Notes: generated by a model not told the origin, from the letters alone. Counted from the stretch's first letter, positions 1 to 11,177 are shown. The stretch: DNA of 64,000 nucleotides from Mesodorylaimus sp. YZB2_4 (GCA_030248295.1 JASANH010001517.1:209732-273731); one strand, 5' to 3'. Program-made: numbers and translations.

Positions 1-182
1 ACCAGTGGCAGAATCTGCATATTTCAGATCATCATGGACGCCAGAATGGATTCATGGGCACATCAAACCGAAGCGCACCCTGACTGTCGTCAGGTCTGTG
101 AAAGACGCAGAAAAAACGGTGTTGCGCTGGCAGTTCGAGACCAGTGCCAATGTCGACTTTACTGTTTATTATGCGACGGAAG
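1..182 (+). CDS. SEC14-like protein, 3' part of an exon (left-most tandem copy)
   Basis: The window opens inside an exon that reads without stops to 182 and matches the end of the long exon of the two SEC14-like genes downstream, covering the first half of the GOLD domain (HIKPKRTLTVVRSVKDAEKT, then RWQFETSANVDFTVYY). The exon closes in phase 1 before a GTAGGT donor at 183, the same intron position as in the paralogues. The family (SEC14L/CRAL-TRIO plus GOLD) binds and moves lipids in the cytosol. The expected 179-nt last exon is not found before the next gene at 1508, so this copy may be 3'-truncated and would end a few codons after the donor. Confidence 0.75.
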
Positions 183-1507
183 GTAGGTAAGGCGGAAGAA
201 GACAGTGTTGCCTAGTACTTTTTGAGTTGCTTCTGTCCGGTCTGTAGAAAAGTGCTTGGGGGGGGGGGAGGCGAATTGGAACTGTTCAGGTAGGCTTTTG
301 TGTTCTGCCACAGCAATATTTTTTGATAATTCCAAACCATTAGATCCTTAAGTGATCCAAGTTTTCGAATCTTCTTACCTCCAAATTTTCGTATGCATTT
401 TTCCTGACAGATATTGTCTAATGTTTGTTGAATTCTCCTTCGAACTTGCACATTGCCTTGCCCAGGGTTTCAGTGGGGCTAATGTTTAGTTGGAATACCA
501 CACAATCGAGAAATTCTTTAGTCGTCACTATGATCATGCTTTACCACATCAAAACACGGATATACGCACCCGAGCGTGAAGGGACACATACTCACGCCTA
601 ACCTACCTGGGCGTGGGTGCTGGCGGCTTCATCATTGCATGTTGAACCTTCTGCATACTGAACACAAACGTTACTTTCACCGCGACGGCCATGTAAGCAG
701 GTATACTAGGCATCAACGGTGGGTATACTCGCACTACTCGTCACACGGCTTGTCCAGATATGCTTGCCATACCAGTGCTTATTTGTATGCAGGCTAGATG
801 TAAAGCCAAGGGCGGGGGGGCAGCCGAACTACATCGACGCAAGCTACGTATATTAAAAAGGCACCCATCAGCAGCTTCGGATGAATATCAAAAGGGAACA
901 TAAGACCTCGAGCTAGTGCACCACATCATGGATTCCCCGACGGTGAAACGCCCTAAGGGCAATGGTAGCATAACCAGCAAAACTTTGCTCATGCACCTGC
1001 ACTTTACAAGTTCTCTGTATCCGTACTCGAATTAGTACATGAGACTGTTCTCCACCAGTACATCCCAGCCCTGCACTTCTCCTAGTGTCTACAGCAGCCA
1101 CCAGTGCGATACTCTTATCAGACATCGGTGCTACTAAATGCTCGTCTGGTGCACTTCTCAGTGAAATAAATCTGTTATCGCATTAGGAGAACGCACAGAA
1201 GCTTTAAAATCATAGACCATAGAACAGTAAAGACAGCTAAGCACCTGATAAGCAATTGATTTTCGGATATGATTCTGCATACAGAAAACAGTGCGGCTGT
1301 TCTTACACTTCAAGCCTCACACTTGACCGATTCTCCACCAAAGGTAGCATCCTGTTGCACTTGTAAAATAATGCAGATAAGAAAATGATAAGGCACTAAA
1401 CCTAGCAGGTTTGTCAAACTTTTAGCGAACGACTAAATCAAAACTAGTTCCTTCTCAAACCCCCATCCGTCGAGTAGTAAAATTTACAGCTTCGGCTCCC
1501 TGCAATA
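183..1507. other. Stretch between SEC14-like copies
   Basis: No convincing gene is visible. A G11 run lies at 258-268. At about 535-590 there is a minus-strand fragment of the SINE-B family (block CCCTTCAC plus TTTTGATGTGG on the minus strand). The rest holds only short shadow reading frames. The GOLD-domain last exon that follows the matching intron in both paralogues was searched for by eye and is not present. Confidence 0.6.
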
Positions 1508-3712
1508 ATGTCTAAATTTCTGCCCCCTATTAGTGAATCAGAGAAAGAAGGCATCGAGAAGATCAGGGAAATATTGGGGAACGAATTGCCTCACGATTTA
1601 GACACCGACTTCAATCTCCGAAGATGGGTTTGTGGCTGGAAAGGGGACATGAAGCAAATCGAACCCAGACTCCGCACATACATCCAAAACAGGAAGGCCC
1701 TCAAACTGGACGCTCCTGATCTGCTCGACCAACCAATTGATCCAATTATTCATCGAGGGTTCAAGCATTTATCGCTCAGCGTCCGCATAAATCCATTGAT
1801 CAATCCAATCGATAACACAGTTGTCGTTTATTATCGATTAGGAAATGTTGATTTGACCGGATTGACTAAAATATTTACACCGAGCGAGTATCTGTACATG
1901 TCATTTCACATGTCTGAGGTCGTCCATCGACATATCATGCGTCAAGAAAAGATTAGTGGGAAACCCTCGGGTATTACTCTACTTTATGATTTGCACGGAA
2001 TTCACTACGGCGATTTCATCAATCCATCAGCACCGCACATGAAATTAGGCGCCTTGGCTATGGCTTTGCAGCAAGACTACTACTGCGATATGCTGCATCA
2101 GATCGTGTGCGTTCGTGTTCCCCCATTCATGAGCATAGTGTGGGAGATCATGAAAAGATTTCTGAATGAGGCCACTCAAAAGAAGTTCATTATGTTCACC
2201 GAGCACAAATTTCGGCAGCACATTTTCGATTACGTCCACCCATCGTGCGTGCCATTGTCCTATGGAGGCGAGTACAGAGAAACTGACGACACCACTGATC
2301 CACGGTTGGCATATTTGCAGATCGATGCAGATATGGGCACTTCTATCCCACAACCAGTGGCAGAGTCGGAATATTTCAAATCGTCATGGATACCAGAGTG
2401 GACATGTGAGCACATCAAACCGAAGCGCACCCTGACTGTCGTCAGGTCTGTGAAAGATGCGGCGAAGACGGTGCTCCGTTGGCAGTTCGAGACCAATGCC
2501 AATGTCGACTTTACGGTTTATTATAAAAAAGAAGGTACCTACAAGGAAAATGAAGAATATTGGGAAATGAAGGATATTGCTTCTCCTTCCCGCCAGGCTT
2601 GACTCGCCTTTCTCTGCCTTACGAGAATTCCTCTGTAACCAGCATTCCTGGGCGGTCGGGAGATCGATACTCTCCCTGGCTGGGAGACATCAACATCTCT
2701 GCTTGGTGTTTCTAGGGCATGTAGAGTCGCGAGACTAACCTGGCTCCAGTTGGGGGTATTTGTTGCAGAGACTTCGGTCTCGACTATCTCCCGCCGGCGC
2801 GCTGGTTACACCCCGGCTCACAATGAGTCACTCTCGCTTCTGCTTCAAAAGCCAAACAATTTGTGAGGGTGAAATTGAAATTACATATATTCCCTAGGAC
2901 AGAGTAACGGTGCGCTTGCGCTATCGAGAGATAAGCGTGCTAATGAGATACAGCGAGGAGCCTTTGTCGATCTGATTCGAGTGCTTTCAGACATTGAGTT
3001 TTGGACATAGAATGGGATATTGAGGGCGGAATGGGTGAACTTAATCCATTACTGCAAAATATTCGGGGATGGCTAATAATATACATACTAAAGTCAAAAC
3101 TGTATTTTTTTCCATCCACTTACGATTAGCTTATAACTTTTGCTTATCCTACTTCATCATATATTTTCCAGATGGTGTAATGCAAAGAGGTTACATACTG
3201 ACTTTTATTGCTTTTGACTGATTGACCTTATGGTTTTCGCGCTAGCAGAGGTATCAGGCATCGAGGAGCCAATCGAGCATAATCAGGCGACCCGTTCTGT
3301 CGCTACCATGCAGTACATAAGAAAGCATAAGCTGGTACTGCACCCTGTCATGAACGATATCATTACGGCCTATAAGCGTGAGGGGCCGTGTGGCGTAATG
3401 GAAAACGCGTCGGACTTCGGATCCGAAGATTGCAGGTTCGAGTCCTGCCACGGTCAGCCACCCATTTTGTAGTTTCTACTGGGTCAGCACCTGTTTTTTT
3501 TTGTACATATGACATCAGCTGTTGCATTTTCAGGTCATTCACGGAAAATGGTGGTTCCGAAATTCACTCTGTGCACACCTCATTTCCCAGAAGAAAATCA
3601 CCTGCGTTGTCGTGATTACGGCGATGGTGACTACACTTTTGAATTTTCCAACCGCAGCACTTCTTGGTTTAGTTTGAAATTATCTTATTGCATTATTGAA
3701 ACAGAAGGTTAA
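1508..3712 (+). CDS. SEC14-like protein (CRAL-TRIO + GOLD), two exons
   Basis: Exons are 1508-2534 and 3534-3712, joined in phase 1 (GTACCT donor, polypyrimidine-TTTTCAG acceptor), giving 401 residues, close to the usual length of vertebrate SEC14L2-4. An N-terminal CRAL-TRIO helical region (DTDFNLRRWVCGWKGD, about residues 37-52) is followed by the lipid-binding SEC14 core to about residue 245. The C-terminal GOLD beta-sandwich is split by the intron (RWQFETNANVDFTVYY, then FSLKLSYCI). Proteins of this family bind hydrophobic ligands such as tocopherol, squalene or phosphoinositides in the cytosol and pass them between membranes. About four in five residues match the copy at 4837, so the pair is a tandem duplication. 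The intron carries a MITE and a tRNA gene. Polyadenylation signals AATAAA lie near 3894 and 3947. The ligand cannot be told from sequence. Confidence 0.93.
2634..2810 (-). mobile_element. MITE, TGTAACC superfamily, subfamily 1
   Basis: The element starts TGTAACCAGC and ends GCTGGTTACA, a 10-bp perfect terminal inverted repeat, and is 177 bp long. It lies in the SEC14-like intron. Close relatives are at 42913 and 44685. Its reverse complement shares internal blocks (AGTATCGAT and a TCTCGCGACT-like block) with a second subfamily at 7321, 50578 and 63975. It has no coding capacity. Confidence 0.85.
3384..3456 (+). tRNA. tRNA-Arg-TCG: tRNA-Arg (anticodon TCG)
   Basis: A 73-nt cloverleaf folds fully. 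The acceptor GGCCGTG/CACGGTC has one G-U pair, the D stem is GCGT/ACGC, and the anticodon stem TCGGA/TCCGA encloses loop CTTCGGA with anticodon TCG. The T arm is GCAGG-TTCGAGT-CCTGC and the discriminator base is A. It has no intron and reads CGA/CGN arginine codons. It sits on the sense strand inside the intron of the SEC14-like gene, 78 bp before the last exon. Confidence 0.96.
3465..3468 (+). terminator. Pol III T-run terminator of tRNA-Arg
   Basis: A TTTT run starts 8 bp after the discriminator base, the usual place and minimum length for RNA polymerase III termination. A longer T run lies further down, in the polypyrimidine tract of the SEC14-like acceptor. Confidence 0.7.
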
Positions 3713-4836
3713 GAGTAGGCAGGTGTGACAATCTCCGAGACTGGCTGATTGTGAATGAAATAGAAGCGTGTTTTGGAATTGATGCTGGAAATCGGGCTCG
3801 GCCCATCACCCCACAGGACATGCCACAGATGTGTAACAGCTACTATCGATGCATCTCATCACTTGTTTTCCAATGAGGGGTGATAGATCGAATAATAAAT
3901 CAATGAAGCGATAGAGTAGGTTTCTAAAGCATCATCAAGTTAAGGAAATAAATAGTTTAATTGGCTGACACGGAAAATATCTCATCAAAAAGTGATATTG
4001 TGCTTTATAAATGGTTAATACAACAACGTAAACAGCGAGAGGCGAAGAAAAATTATAAATAAAATACTGCGAATTTTATTCAATTTTTTTAAACAAAGTC
4101 TTGTTCACCTGGTTGTTAGCCTTACGCACTTGCTGTCTGCTCGAAGCGCCTGGCGCCATCGGATAGTTTGCGTAAGCAATAAAAACTAGTGTGGGTGTAG
4201 TTTTCAGTGTGTGCTTTTGAGATTGAGAAGAACATTGAGAACTCAATATTTCGTGCTGTGATTGTAGTGACAAGCGTGGTGCATGAGGCACACCCTAGTT
4301 ATCGAGTTGAAAAGCTGACCACTGCTGGCCACGTGAATGAGGGCAGCCAAAACTATGAACCAGAGTAAAAGCTACCGAAGGGAGCAACACAAGCCATTTA
4401 AAAAACAGCGGGCTTCTCACTGCACCGAGACACTACTATGTAAAAGCGGAGCCAGATTGAGAGATTTGTGCCGAATATGACCGAAATAAATTTAGCTCAA
4501 AGTTAGGCAAAACAGTTCCACCTTCCAAAAGATTATCAGAAGGTGGTCGGCATATGAACGTATAAACATATGCCAGCGCGGCTACGTGTCCATAAACGGC
4601 GCGAACTGGGATACCTGGCTAACAATGGAAGACCAGACCAGTCCTAGCACGTCCCCGTTCATCATTCGTTAGTCAGTTGTGACAACAGAAGATAAAGCGG
4701 CCATACCACCAATGTGCCAGGCAACCGCTTAGCACTTTCAGATAAAACTAGTTCTCAATTTTCATCAGCTGGCGGCTGACATTCTTTATAGAACATTGCT
4801 ATACATTTTATGACATTGTACAGTTAGCCGTTAAGA
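3713..4836. other. Spacer between the two complete SEC14-like genes
   Basis: No gene is seen. It holds the 3' flank of the upstream gene (AATAAA-type signals near 3894 and 3947) and presumably the promoter of the downstream gene. No clear TATA box stands within 100 bp of the start at 4837. Confidence 0.5.
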
Positions 4837-7037
4837 ATGGAGAAATTTCTGCCTCTTGTCAGTGAGTCGGAGAAAGAAGGCATCGAGAAGATCAGGCAAA
4901 TATTCGGGGACGAATTGCCCCATGACATAGACACCGATTTCAATCTCCGAAGATGGGTTTGTGGCTGGAAAGGGGACATGAAACAAATCGAACCCAGACT
5001 TCGTGCGTACATCCAAAACAGGAAGGCCCTCAAATTGGACGGCCCCGATCTTCTGGACCAACCTCTAGATCCCATTGTCCGTCGTGGGTTCAAGCATTTT
5101 TCCATCAGTGTTCGCGCAAATCCCTTGATCAATCCAATGGACAACACAGTGGTGTTGTATTATCGGTTGGAAAATGTTGATTTTCCAAAATTAACCAAGA
5201 TGTTTACTCCCAGCGAGTACTTGTATTTAACATTTCTGATGTCAGAAATGCTTCTTCGACAAATCCTTCATCAAGAAAAGATCAGTGGAAGGCCGTCTGG
5301 AGTTACCCTACTTTATGATTTATATGGAATTCATTTTGGCGATTTCATGAATCCATCAGCGCCGCACATGAAATTAGGGACCTTGGCCATGACGCTGCAG
5401 CAGGACTACTTCTGCGATTTGATGCATCAGTTCGTGTGCGTTCGTGTTCCCTCATTCATGAGCATATTGTGGGAAATCACAAAAAAGTTTATGAACGAAG
5501 CTACTCAAAAGAAATTTCTGATGTTTTCTGAACATAAATATCGGGAGCACATTTTTGACTACATCGATCCATCGTGCGTGCCAGTGTTTTTTGGGGGCGA
5601 ATATAGAGAGACTGAGGAGACCACTAATCCCCAAATGAAATATTTGCACATCGATGCAGATATGGGCACTTCGATTCCACAACCGGTGGTTGAATCAGAG
5701 TATTTCAAATCCTCGTGGACGCCTGAATGGATTCATGAGCACATCAAACCCAAGCACACTCTGACTGTCGTCAGGTCTGTGAAAGATGCGGAAAAAACAG
5801 AGCTGCGCTGGCAGTTCGAGACCAATTCCAATATCGATTTTGCAGTTTACTACGAAAAAGCGGGTAAGTGGTCATTGGCCACTGGAGTTTGGGTGGCCAG
5901 AAGTGATGTCCAGCTATGGTGTCTTTATAGGGGGAAAAATATTTTCTAGGGGCTATATCAAAACTTCTTTGTTTCCTTTTTTGGCCCATTTTCTCGTTCC
6001 AGGCGAGGCTACCTTTTTATTGTTTTGGAAAACAGGACTTGACTGTTGAGCCTAGTTATGCTGCCGCCCGTGACGGATGTATGTTCACAATCAGAGAGAG
6101 CGCGTAGAGCTCTTTTTACGCGATTTTGGTTCCCCAAACCCGCCAGCGCCCGTGAGGGGACCTGGATTAAAGACTCCGCCATACTGTACATATATCTACG
6201 TAATGGCTTTCGGCTTTCGGCTTTCGCCCTGAAGAGATAAAAAGTGGCTCAGCCATCGTCGGGCGTGCAGGGCGTTATTAAATAAACCCAGTTTCTCTGA
6301 CGGCTGGGATTCGAACCCAGGTCGACCAGCTGCTATGACAGACGCCTTCACCACTTTTGCCCTGTTTTCTCGTTTGTTGCTTCCCAGTGCGAGTCTGTTG
6401 CACCAGCATCGACCGAATCCCTGAACTGGCTGAACCAAACCACCACACTGGCGATCTTTTACCGAACCGAGTCAGCTTTTTTGGACAGAACCACTGAACA
6501 GAACCAATGCATTTGGAATTTCCTGCGCACATTCGTGAAAATGCGAATATTTTGCTCCAGATTTCAGTTTTGCGATGATTTTCTTTTTTTTTCTTACTTG
6601 TGGTTCTGTCTTTATTGACTTCAAAATTTGCATTCCAAAACTGGTTCAACGGGATTGACTACTAAAACTTTGAAATTATAGGTGATGATAAACTGAATGT
6701 AGGATATAAGATGTATGAAAACATGGGAAATTCGGTTCGGTTTAGTCGATGCTGGGTTGCGTGGCGAGGATAAATATATGAGACGGCAGTTTTGGTAGCC
6801 TCGGAGGGAGCTGTTTTCTGCATGCACCTACAGTAACTAATATTGCTCTTTACTGTAGGTCAGCCCCGGAAATTGGTGATTCCGAAATTGACTCTCTGCA
6901 CGCCTCACTTTCCAGAAGACAATCATTTATTCTGCCGCGATCACGGCGAAGGTGATTATATCTTCGAGTTCACAAATCATAGCACTACTTGGTTTAGTTT
7001 GAAATTATCCTACTGTATTGTGGAAAGGGAAGTGTAG
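4837..7037 (+). CDS. SEC14-like protein (CRAL-TRIO + GOLD), two exons, second complete copy
   Basis: Exons are 4837-5863 (1027 nt, the same length as exon 1 of the upstream copy) and 6859-7037 (179 nt, again identical in length), joined in phase 1 by a GTAAGT donor and a CTGTAG acceptor, for 401 residues. The CRAL-TRIO N region (DTDFNLRRWVCGWKGD) and the SEC14 core (block GIHFGDFMNPSAPHMKL) are present. A C-terminal GOLD domain is split at the same codon as in the paralogues. The role is inferred as cytosolic lipid transfer or sensing. The ATG context is CAGTTAGCCGTTAAGAATGG. Reading through the donor gives a false 370-residue frame. The intron holds a tRNA-like SINE fragment. Confidence 0.93.
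6240..6372 (-). mobile_element. SINE-B type fragment with tRNA-Ser/Leu-like head
   Basis: On the minus strand a box A-like GTGGTGAAGGCGTCTG and a perfect T arm CTGGG-TTCGAAT-CCCAG are followed by a body that ends GATGGCTGAGCCACTTTTTA. The acceptor stem does not pair, so it is not a functional tRNA. A sister copy with head GCGGGTTAAGGCGTCTG is at 43556. It lies in the SEC14-like intron, in antisense. Confidence 0.65.
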
Positions 7038-7320
7038 GATCAGCAGTGATTGCTGTTAGCCCGTGGTCTATGTCAGAATGAACTTTGGACACAGAGGGAC
7101 TTGATTTTACTGCTGAGCGGAGGGCGCTGAATTGTATTTGGGGATCATTTGCTAATTTTCGCGAAAAGCAAAAAGTCGATCTACCACCTCACAAAAAGAC
7201 ATGCGCACAAGTTCCTTCTTCTATGTACTCGCCATTTGCCAGATAAATTAACTTTCGACCAACGAATTTTAACCGCCAGACCAGTTGCCTCTGACCTAGT
7301 GCTTCAAGTTGGGCAGGCAA

Positions 7321-7453
7321 TGTAACCAAGCCTGGCAGGCGTAGGAGGGAGCGTGGTCGGCAGAACACACACTCCAGGCAAGTCTTGCGACTACCTATGG
7401 CCGAAACATCAACCCGAGAGGATAGCCATGGCCTACCAGGCACGAGGGTTACA
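7321..7453 (+). mobile_element. MITE, TGTAACC superfamily, subfamily 2
   Basis: It starts TGTAACCAAGCC and ends GAGGGTTACA, with short terminal inverted repeats, and is 133 bp long. The last 24 bp recur, inverted, at the right edge of the window (63975). A longer sister is at 50578. It carries no coding sequence. Confidence 0.8.
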
Positions 7454-7905
7454 CTAATCGCAAGAGGCTTGTAAAATTTCCAATCCACTAAGCTGGATTA
7501 CACAGACCTGGGGCCGGTTTCACAATGAGGGGGTTAAAGCTTGTGCCTAGGTGTTGCAAAACCAGTCCTTGGCTCCGCCCATTTCTCCGCACATCTACCG
7601 GTCCATGGCCGAAGGGAGATGCGGGGTACATGATTTTAGTCGCTCTCATTGTCAGACCCCCGTTCCGCAGTACTGTAGTGATCAAACATAGCACTCCACA
7701 ACAGACTACCCCGAACTCATCCGACTCCCTTATTGACCGCTGACCTTTATTTGCCTTTTATTTCTTTGTTCATGGCCTCAGCGAAACACCGAAATTTACT
7801 GTCTAGCATAACCCTATGCATATCTGTTCCCCACGGCATAACAAGAATACATAACCGAATAAAAGTTTCTAAAGTTATAAAATATTTGGTTTCCGTAAGA
7901 CATGA

Positions 7906-8589
7906 TTATCGTGTGGGAAACCTGTCAGGGAAAACTTTACACTCACAAAACACAACAACGTTATACTTAACAAACTCCCAAGCCTCCACTAAAATCGGTT
8001 CGTCTTTGTCCAGAACATCGTAGGGTAACATGTCCACATTATTGGCCGTGATCTCGACGCAGGTACCGGGTAGACGTCGCAGAACATTGACCAGGTACGT
8101 TCGAGGTCTGCAATAATATGTCCCGAAGAAGCACCGGTCGCTCGTACATTTCTTAGAATTCAAATATCGTGGATAATGATCAAGACCCAAATCGACCACT
8201 TCCGGCACCGTATCGCAAGTCCATGGTTCCTTCCAATTCCGTCTTCTATGTCGTCTACCCGATGTACCGAAATCATCCGCCATGTCCAAGCTGGCTAATT
8301 GGGGTCCTAATGGAGCAGAGTTTGATTTCCTCGGGTCGGCCATACTCATGTAACGAGCATCGAATGCTTCGCCTAATCGTCGATGTAAAGATTCATCGGG
8401 CATCGGTCGGCAATATCGCTGATTTGAAACGTGCAGGCCCAAACCTAGCACCAAATCCAGATTCGAACAAATGAAGGTCGATAATACGAGTAAATGTAAA
8501 AATAATAACCCGAGCATGGCCTCTGCATTGGATAAAATAACAGACGAAGAATAACGTAAATTATGCGGCACAATGGTCATCGCACGCAC
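7906..8589 (-). CDS. Trunk/PTTH-like secreted cystine-knot ligand
   Basis: One open frame of 227 residues. The likely start is the in-frame Met at about residue 25, since it leads straight into a signal peptide core (LGLLFLHLLVLSTFICS). A low-complexity pro-region ends in a basic cleavage site RRHRRR, giving a mature domain of about 115 residues. The mature domain has seven cysteines spaced as in insect PTTH and Trunk: one in PWTC, two in KKCTSDRC, one in YYCRPR, one in GTC and a terminal CEC pair. It also shares the block DLGLDHYPRYL, which noggin resembles. Family members are secreted dimers; in insects they activate the Torso receptor tyrosine kinase to control terminal patterning or moulting. 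The last residues after CEC may be intronic. Noggin-like is the main alternative. It is divergent from the gene at 9101. Confidence 0.72.
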   Translation of the reverse strand: MRAMTIVPHNLRYSSSVILSNAEAMLGLLFLHLLVLSTFICSNLDLVLGLGLHVSNQRYCRPMPDESLHRRLGEAFDARYMSMADPRKSNSAPLGPQLASLDMADDFGTSGRRHRRRNWKEPWTCDTVPEVVDLGLDHYPRYLNSKKCTSDRCFFGTYYCRPRTYLVNVLRRLPGTCVEITANNVDMLPYDVLDKDEPILVEAWEFVKYNVVVFCECKVFPDRFPTR

Positions 8590-9100
8590 GAGGTCAACAA
8601 AGCAGCCGCTTCAACAAATCGACATTAGTGACCAATCGGTCACCTCTTCCCGCCAAGGTTGTTGTCTGTATGCCTGCGCATCACAAAATGGCGCCAAATT
8701 CAAATGGTTGTAGGATTTAAGAATTATAGTAATATTGAGTTTTTATCAGTGGGCAATAATGGATACAGTCTGATAAATGTGTAAGCTGATAAGTCAGTAA
8801 TATTCATCATTAGTACTCATATTCTGATTAGTATTCATATGCTCTTCCTCCCACCACCAAACAACCGGCATCAATGCAAGTGCTACGATGACAAGGTGAC
8901 TGCAGAAAATGGGGTCTTTGCGCGACAAGCCATGATGACAGGCTGCAACATACTTCACACTGCTTACAACAAAGCGGAACCGAGACAGTATCTGGTCACT
9001 TTGCATTGCTCCTCCCGTCGGGGGTGGTCGTGTCTGATTCATGCTCGGCACATTGTTTTGTCACCTACAGTATTTGTCAACAGTCGTTGCCTTGGAAGAA
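8590..9100. other. Divergent intergenic region
   Basis: This 511-bp gap separates the minus-strand ligand gene from the plus-strand membrane protein gene and must hold both promoters. No clear TATA box or repeat is seen. Confidence 0.4.
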
Positions 9101-10063
9101 ATGGCGCCATCGCTTGATCGCAATATGAAGCCTTCAGTTTGGCTATTAGCGTCGTTCACGAACACTTGGTCGAGCTTAGCCCTGACGGTACTGTCATCCA
9201 TTTTGTTTTCGGCGTTGGTTTGGTTGTTGTTGGGTTTGTGCGCGTGTTGTGGGGCCGATAAGACCAAGAAACGCCATCGCCGATTGCAGGAATTAGCTGA
9301 TGCTGCTGTTCCTCCGCCGCCTGATGCAGTGAGTCTCCTCTCAACTACGACCGCTTCCCGTGTGTCTCTAGATCGGAGTGGAATGGACGTTTGGAAAGGA
9401 ATGTCAAAAAAAGAAAAAGCAAAATCGAGGAGCAGGAAGAAACAAAGACGCACAAATAAGGACAAGATTTCTGTGATTTCTGAAAAAAGGACACGAGGAC
9501 ACGCGGACACGACAGGAGCTACTGATGAAGAAACAATCTCCTCGAGGCTGTCAGGCACAACGGCGATTTATAAAGATAAGAAACCGTCGAAGTATCGGCG
9601 TAACATGGACAACGGAGACGCATCGACCGAAATAAACAACAAAACGGTGTTTACTCCACGAATAACTGACGTGTCGACCATCCGTACTCGAGATACGATA
9701 AATACTCGGCCAAGAAAATATATCGCAGTGAGTTGAATTTACCCAGACTACGACAATTGAATTTATCATTGCTGTCTTTGTTCTGTTTACAGTTCTCGAA
9801 AGAGTCAAATGCGGTAAATTACGTGACATTGCATCCAGCTGCTTCACTGGTACACAATATTTTTCATAAATTCCAAAAAGAATGCTACCCGAGTCTTACT
9901 TTTTTTATAGCCCGGTGCTAGAATGAAAAACCAACAATCAGTGGCTCGATATATCGAACTACCATCGATCACTACAAAATATACGAATGATCGCACCTTG
10001 GGCCATTATCGAACTTTACATCTTGCCGACTCGCGTGTCTTCGACAAACCGCAGACTACCTGA
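9101..10063 (+). CDS. Single-pass membrane protein with basic cytosolic tail, three exons including a 21-nt microexon
   Basis: Exons are 9101-9727, 9793-9813 and 9911-10063. All junctions are phase 0 (GTGAGT and GTAAAT donors, TTTACAG and TTATAG acceptors), for 266 residues. The start is the Met with good context (GAAGAAATGG); an upstream Met at 9041 would add 20 residues. One hydrophobic helix lies at about residues 20-48 (SILFSALVWLLLGLCACC) followed by a Cys-rich juxtamembrane turn, so a type I/III topology is likely. The tail is rich in Lys/Arg (SKKEKAKSRSRKKQRR), Ser and Thr. I do not recognise the family. The small middle exon encodes FSKESNA and keeps the frame whether included or skipped. 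Confidence in coding is moderate. Confidence 0.6.
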
Positions 10064-10749
10064 GGTAATGAGCGTGGGTAATATTTATTGTAGCGCAAGA
10101 ACACTTCAAGTCGCTACGGTCGATCCTAACTGCTGTAAAATCCAATCAAGTTTCGTGTCATATGCATCCGAAACGTTCGTCGTCATGTTTTATTACATGC
10201 CAAACGCCTATGTGCACTGGAGGGAGAACAAACGAAACGAATTACTGGACCACGAGTCGAACACTCGCCCGTAACCGCACTAGGCATGAAAGGGGGACTC
10301 TAACCCACCGGCTCTGTCCGGCCTGTTCGCACAGCGTATAAGCGAATGGAGCCGTGACCTCGGAGTCCAGTCTGCTCGCCTAATGTTCAAATCAATGATA
10401 CCGTATCCGCACAAAAAAAGGAAAGCAAGCAAATGCGTACTTACTGTAATTTACTACCAATGCCAGAGGTGCTTGGAGCTTGGTGATAAGCAAAAGTTCC
10501 ATGTGACTGACCAAAATGATCGAGTGATGAATCCTGACGGCGTTCATGCCCAGTTCTGAACTCCCTGTAATCGACCGGCGGTCGAGGTTTTGAAAATCGA
10601 GCGCGAAATCATCGAACGCACTGGCCGTGAAGGGCTGAAGCCATTGCAAGCGTACGGACAAGGCGTTGCGTCGATATCCTGCTCAGGCTGATCAAGAAGC
10701 AGTTGAATTGGCTTTTCATCCTTTCAAGCAAATGAGAAGTAGTCTCCAT

Positions 10750-11177
10750 TTTTTTTTAATTTCTGTGGGCCGAAGCCCGTTTTTGCTTGTAGCCGACCAG
10801 CAGTCAAACCTTATAAGCAGGGCTGTGCGGGGACCGGCACACACAGCAGCTTCCCCCTGCGTGTCTCCACTAGGAGCACCTCCACGCGAGGGCATCCTAA
10901 ACAGGACACCGACTTCCTCGGACGATGGCGGGTGGGCTTTGAACCCTGTCGGTGTTCGACACCGAGACTGTCTATCCGTTTAGCTTCCGTCTCTCCACTC
11001 GGAGCGCCTCGGCGGTACCGGTTGAGTCACCCACGTCCTGGCGTGCAAGGTCAGCAGGGTTTATGGTTCGCAAACCGACCTCCATCGCTGGGGATCGAAC
11101 CCAAGACTAGTCCAGCTACACGCTCTAAATCAATACGGAGAGACGGATGCTTAACCGCTGCACCAATGCTGCCGCAG
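10750..11177 (-). mobile_element. SINE-A, tRNA-derived, nearly full length
   Basis: On the minus strand it begins with a box A-like segment (TGGTGCAGCGG in the other copies) and a box B (TGGGTTCGATCCC), and ends in a GGGCTTCGGCCCAC hairpin and an A-rich tail (T run at 10750). Other copies are at 46250 (+), 50227 (+), 57035 (-) and a decayed one at 29730 (+). It is about 428 bp. The long frames seen across it in several registers are repeat shadows. Confidence 0.88.

Noticed and set aside
3388..3615. 75-codon frame beginning MWRNGKRVGLRIRRLQ
   Set aside because: This is the well-known shadow translation of a tRNA-Arg gene running into the next SEC14-like exon.
6298..6370. Possible minus-strand tRNA in the second SEC14-like intron
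   Set aside because: The T arm is perfect, but the acceptor and anticodon stems do not pair; the sister sequence at 43556 shows it is a SINE head.
9061..9558. 165-codon minus-strand frame opposite the membrane protein gene
   Set aside because: It is a shadow of the plus-strand gene, whose hydrophobic helix, phase-0 introns and start context are more convincing.
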